Shown here piece by piece: positions 23,622-25,944 of a stretch of 25,944 nt of DNA. Each line of letters begins with the position of its first letter. The first letter of the stretch is position 1. The DNA is from an uncultured Veillonella sp. Its GTDB lineage: Bacteria; Bacillota; Negativicutes; Veillonellales; Veillonellaceae. The notes beneath the pieces were generated by a model. It ran no database searches, had not been told where the DNA came from, and saw only the letters and a list, made by a program, of their open reading frames with translations. The position numbers and the translations under genes are program-made. The stretch is taken from the NCBI GenBank assembly GCA_934183145.1, contig CAKPSA010000009.1, positions 1 through 25,944 on the forward strand, given 5' to 3'.

Positions 23622-24251
23622 ATGAATGATGTATCTATTAAACATCCGGAATGGCTATATATTGATGTAGACGGAAAGACATCATATGGGTATGACCAAG
23701 AGTGGTTCACTGATGAGTGGCAACGCTTGTCTGGTTGTGGCCCTACATCGGCATCACAAGTATTGGGCTATTCGCTATTTAGGGATGGCTTATTAGATCT
23801 GGAAACCACATCCGATCAAACGCTTGCTTTAGAACGAATGAACTTAGTTTGGAAGTATGTAAAGCCGCGCTTTGGTGGTGGTGTATATAAAACTCAATGG
23901 ATGGAACGTGGTCTTACTCGTTTACTCGAGGATAAAGGTCTATCTTATGATGTACATATGTTGAATGTATCTCCGTTCTGCGCATCTCGTGTAGAGGTGG
24001 AGGCTGCAGCTCAGTTTATTCATGATGCACTTGCACAAGATGTGCCCGTAGCATTTTTGAATCGTCATAAGGGTAAAGAAAAAGCTCTTTATACATGGCA
24101 TTGGGTTCCAATTCACAAGATATTTATGGATGGCGATGATATTCGTTGTGGTATCTTTGATGAAGGTGAAATCCGCGATTTCTCATTAGCAAATTGGATG
24201 AAAGACACTATTTTAGGTGGTGGTTTCTGTTATATTAGTCGTAAAGATTAA
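23622..24251 (+). CDS. C39-like (papain-fold) cysteine peptidase family protein, cytoplasmic
   Basis: A 209-residue protein without signal peptide or membrane segment. SGCGPTSASQVLGY (37-50) resembles the active-site helix of Peptidase_C39-like proteins, with Cys39 as candidate nucleophile; Gln34 could supply the oxyanion hole. TWHWVPIHKI places His160 in the expected HWV context and IFDEGE puts Asp180 at the usual third position, so a Cys-His-Asp triad is plausible. C39 enzymes often cut double-glycine leaders or bacteriocin precursors, or are secreted C39-like domains; neither a transporter nor a leader peptide is present here, so the substrate is unknown. It begins four bases after the cyclophilin gene and is probably translated from the same mRNA. 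A hairpin follows. Confidence 0.6.
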   Translation: MNDVSIKHPEWLYIDVDGKTSYGYDQEWFTDEWQRLSGCGPTSASQVLGYSLFRDGLLDLETTSDQTLALERMNLVWKYVKPRFGGGVYKTQWMERGLTRLLEDKGLSYDVHMLNVSPFCASRVEVEAAAQFIHDALAQDVPVAFLNRHKGKEKALYTWHWVPIHKIFMDGDDIRCGIFDEGEIRDFSLANWMKDTILGGGFCYISRKD

Positions 24252-24277
24252 GTAACAGAGCAATTAACGTAATATAC

Positions 24278-24307
24278 ATACGCATCGCAATCATCTGCGG
24301 TGCGTAT
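24278..24307 (+). terminator. Hairpin between the C39-like gene and speE
   Basis: ATACGCATCGCA pairs with TGCGGTGCGTAT (12 bp, one T-G pair) around ATCATC. No T tract follows, so it may be a weak terminator or a leader hairpin of speE, whose start is 26 bases away. Confidence 0.6.
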
Positions 24308-24333
24308 TGTAGTATAAAAGTAGGAGGTACTAC

Positions 24334-25173
24334 ATGAGTCAATGGATTACAGAGGAACAAACTCCTCATTTACGTCTTAGCGCTGAAGCAGAAGAGGTAT
24401 TATACTCTGGTGAATCTGAGTTCCAAAAAATTGAAGTATTTAAGTCTAAAGAGTACGGTACAATGCTCGCATTAGATGGTGTATTCCAAACGTCTGAACG
24501 TGAAGAATTTATCTACCACGAAATGATGAGTCACGTACCTTTGTTCTTGCACCCAAATCCTGAACGAGTTTTAATTATCGGTGGCGGTGATGGTGGCGTA
24601 GCTAGAGAATGTGTACGTCATGATTGTGTAAAAGAAGTAACAATGGTTGAAATCGATGGTAAAGTTGTAGAGCTAGCTAAACAATACTTACCAACTATTG
24701 CTAAGGCTATGATTGAAAACCATCCAAAATTAACTGTAAAAATTGGTGATGGTATCGGATTTATGGCAGAAGCAGAAGATTACTATGATGTAATTATTGT
24801 AGACTGCTCTGATCCAATTGGACCTGGTGAAGGCTTATTTACTGAAGAATTCTATAAGAATACATTAAAAGCGCTCAAAAAAGATGGCTTATTTGTACAA
24901 CAAACAGAATCTCCTATGTTGCATCAACCGCTCGTAGAGAAGGTGTTTGGTTACGTAAATAATCACTTCCCAATTGCACGTTTATATACTGCATTTATTC
25001 CAATTTACCCTGCAGGTATGCATTGCTTCACATTGGGTTCCAAAACATTTGACCCATTAACATGGACACCAAATCGTGAACAAAACTTTGAAACTAAGTA
25101 CTATAATGCTGAAATTCAAAAGGCTGCCTTTGCTTTACCAAATTTTGTAAAAAACTATTTGCCAACTAAGTAA
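24334..25173 (+). CDS. speE: Polyamine aminopropyltransferase (spermidine synthase)
   Basis: A 279-residue cytoplasmic enzyme that transfers an aminopropyl group from decarboxylated SAM to putrescine. LDGVFQTSEREEFIYHEM (48-65) is the family's substrate-gating region; IIGGGDGG (81-88) binds the nucleotide; EIDG follows at 106-109; the catalytic Asp157 is in VDCSDPIGPGEGLF. IPIYPAGMHCFTLGS is the usual C-terminal signature. AGGAGG lies about eight bases before ATG 24334. No decarboxylase for SAM is in the window. If the host is Veillonella, polyamines also matter because cadaverine or putrescine decorates its peptidoglycan (known for the genus), but this enzyme makes the free triamine. A strong terminator follows. 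Confidence 0.94.
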   Translation: MSQWITEEQTPHLRLSAEAEEVLYSGESEFQKIEVFKSKEYGTMLALDGVFQTSEREEFIYHEMMSHVPLFLHPNPERVLIIGGGDGGVARECVRHDCVKEVTMVEIDGKVVELAKQYLPTIAKAMIENHPKLTVKIGDGIGFMAEAEDYYDVIIVDCSDPIGPGEGLFTEEFYKNTLKALKKDGLFVQQTESPMLHQPLVEKVFGYVNNHFPIARLYTAFIPIYPAGMHCFTLGSKTFDPLTWTPNREQNFETKYYNAEIQKAAFALPNFVKNYLPTK

Positions 25174-25189
25174 ATAATATGTATAATAG

Positions 25190-25239
25190 GGGAGCACCAT
25201 TCGTAAGGGAAGACTTATGAATGTGCTTCCTTATTTTTC
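25190..25239 (+). terminator. Terminator of speE
   Basis: GGA-GCAC-c-ATTCGTAAG pairs with CTTATGAAT-GTGC-t-TCC (two single-base bulges, one G-U pair) around GGAAGA, followed by TTATTTTTC. Confidence 0.85.
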
Positions 25240-25318
25240 TGAGGAGAAAGAGTTTATATTAGGGATAACACATTTTTTTAGTTTAATTGTAAAAGTTAAA
25301 TGAAATTAAAAAAAGGTG

Positions 25319-25347
25319 TTGACACAAATCTCTGGAAGATATATAAT
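25319..25347 (+). promoter_or_regulatory. Consensus promoter of the tRNA operon
   Basis: TTGACA (25319-25324), exactly 17 bases, then TATAAT (25342-25347): a perfect sigma-70/sigma-A consensus. An A/T-rich stretch lies directly upstream and could act as an UP element. Confidence 0.92.
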
Positions 25348-25358
25348 TCTCTTTGTTA

Positions 25359-25375
25359 CGAAGACAACGTCTTCG
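25359..25375 (+). repeat. Leader hairpin of the tRNA operon
   Basis: CGAAGAC-AAC-GTCTTCG is a perfect 7-bp stem with a 3-base loop at the 5' end of the transcript, 14 bases before tRNA-His. It may guide processing or protect the 5' end. Confidence 0.6.
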
Positions 25376-25388
25376 ATACCTACAAGGT

Positions 25389-25465
25389 GGTGGGTATGGT
25401 GAAGCGGTTAACACGGCGGATTGTGGCTCCGTTACGCGTGGGTTCGATCCCCACTACTCACCCCA
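25389..25465 (+). tRNA. tRNA-His (GTG)
   Basis: The acceptor stem GTGGGTA pairs with TACTCAC. The anticodon loop TTGTGGC carries GTG on stem GCGGA/TCCGT, and the T arm is GTGGG-TTCGATC-CCCAC. An extra G precedes position 1 opposite discriminator C73, the hallmark of tRNA-His. CCA is encoded. Confidence 0.96.
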
Positions 25466-25489
25466 TAACCTACACATCATAATCACTGT

Positions 25490-25564
25490 AGGGGTGTCGC
25501 CAAGTGGTAAGGCAACGGACTTTGACTCCGTTATGCGCTGGTTCGATCCCAGCCACCCCTGCCA
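25490..25564 (+). tRNA. tRNA-Gln (TTG)
   Basis: The acceptor stem AGGGGTG pairs with CACCCCT. The anticodon loop CTTTGAC has TTG on stem ACGGA/TCCGT, and the T arm is GCTGG-TTCGATC-CCAGC. The discriminator is G and CCA is encoded. It is 24 bases after tRNA-His. Confidence 0.96.
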
Positions 25565-25568
25565 ACAT

Positions 25569-25644
25569 GACTCACTAGCTCAGTTGGCAGAGCACCTGAC
25601 TTTTAATCAGGGTGTCCCGCGTTCGAGTCGCGGGTGAGTCACCA
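25569..25644 (+). tRNA. tRNA-Lys (TTT)
   Basis: The acceptor stem GACTCAC pairs with GTGAGTC. The anticodon loop CTTTTAA has TTT on stem CCTGA/TCAGG, and the T arm is CGCGG/GCG-type around TTCGAGT. The discriminator is A and CCA is encoded. It lies four bases after tRNA-Gln. Confidence 0.96.
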
Positions 25645-25650
25645 AATTAA

Positions 25651-25680
25651 AACTCACAAACTTCGGTTTGTGAGTTTTCT
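25651..25680 (+). terminator. Terminator of the tRNA operon
   Basis: AACTCACAAAC pairs with GTTTGTGAGTT over 11 perfect base pairs around a TTCG tetraloop, followed by TTCT. Confidence 0.9.
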
Positions 25681-25762
25681 ATCTCTATTCTTAGAGAGTT
25701 TGGTTATGATTGTATGTATAAAATCAGTTGAAAATAAATTGAAAAAACTTTGAAAAAAGAGG

Positions 25763-25791
25763 TTGACGATTTAAGACTTGGCTGATATACT
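25763..25791 (+). promoter_or_regulatory. Promoter of a probable rRNA operon
   Basis: TTGACG (25763-25768), exactly 17 bases, then TATACT (25786-25791), each one base from consensus, with an A-rich stretch upstream. A 6-bp inverted repeat (GACTTG 25775-25780, CAAGTC 25796-25801) flanks the -10. Confidence 0.85.
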
Positions 25792-25797
25792 TATACA

Positions 25798-25944
25798 AGT
25801 CGTTAGGACAATAAACTAACGAAACAGATCTTTGAAAACTGAACAATGATAGGTAATCAATCAATACGATTGAACATATGCCAGAGTGCGGGTTTTGACA
25901 AAGTCAAAACCAACCATAATTCAAAGTTACTTAAATGTAACGAC
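25798..25944 (+). ncRNA. 5' leader of a probable rRNA operon (16S lies beyond the edge)
   Basis: The leader carries AGATCTTTGAAAACTGAACA (from 25826), the sequence commonly seen before 16S genes in Firmicutes and similar to a boxA antiterminator. Structures visible: TCGTTAG/CTAACGA (25800-25822, 7 bp), TCAAT/ATTGA (25861-25873), a perfect 9-bp stem GGTTTTGAC-AAA-GTCAAAACC (25891-25911) and GTTAC/GTAAC (25926-25941). No 16S start is reached. The rRNA assignment is inferred from this leader and the strong promoter. Confidence 0.7.

Noticed and set aside
23234..23710. 158-codon antisense frame across the cyclophilin gene
   Set aside because: Shadow of a strongly codon-biased conserved gene; the protein is low in complexity and unlike any family.
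25300..25637. Two forward open frames at the tRNA cluster
   Set aside because: They run through three well-formed tRNA genes and are not coding.
1..25944. Mobile elements, prophage genes, toxin-antitoxin pairs, CRISPR arrays
   Set aside because: No transposase, integrase, terminal inverted repeats with target duplications, or spaced repeat array were found on reading either strand.

Overview
The window reads as chromosomal DNA of a low-GC, anaerobic Firmicute. My best guess is a Veillonella-type member of the Negativicutes. This is an inference from the gene content (pyruvate:ferredoxin oxidoreductase, a Bacillus/phi3T-like ThyA, PerR, CshA-type helicase, Tex), strong AGGAGG-type ribosome binding sites and overall AT-richness. 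No 16S sequence lies inside the window to prove it. I see no prophage, insertion sequence, integrase or CRISPR array.

Left part (1-5100): the 3' end of a pyruvate:ferredoxin oxidoreductase gene with a strong terminator; a 538-residue SAM methyltransferase carrying a methyltransferase regulatory domain; a WYL-domain transcription factor whose promoter is wrapped in inverted repeats; and, convergent to it on the minus strand, the Na+/proline symporter PutP. A bidirectional terminator separates the last two.

Middle (5400-12900): recQ, then a probable thyA-folA-tex operon (dTMP synthesis, its dihydrofolate reductase partner, and the RNA-binding protein Tex), then a monocistronic NAD(P)-dependent aldehyde dehydrogenase with operator-like palindromes upstream. 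The end of thyA is duplicated twice in the thyA-folA spacer.

An AT-rich insert (12900-14340) holds two unrecognised membrane-protein genes, the first with two near-perfect or perfect inverted repeats inside its coding sequence. It is followed by a CshA-like DEAD-box RNA helicase with a long Arg/Asp-rich tail.

Stress and repair block (16070-22025): perR, with a very good promoter overlapped by a 7-1-7 PerR-box-like repeat; nfo (endonuclease IV), preceded by an octanucleotide tandem array; and sbcD-sbcC. Then comes a tightly packed run gloA-tcdA-ppiase-C39-like protein (22105-24251), and speE (spermidine synthase).

Right end (25319-25944): a tRNA-His/Gln/Lys operon with a perfect consensus promoter, its terminator, and the promoter and structured leader of what should be a ribosomal RNA operon starting just beyond the edge.

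Functionally the window is mostly housekeeping. The themes are oxidative/electrophile stress and DNA repair (PerR, Nfo, SbcCD, RecQ, glyoxalase, aldehyde dehydrogenase), RNA metabolism (CshA, Tex, TcdA) and one-carbon/nucleotide metabolism (ThyA, FolA). The most novel material is regulatory or structural DNA and a few uncharacterised proteins, not an obvious new multi-gene system.
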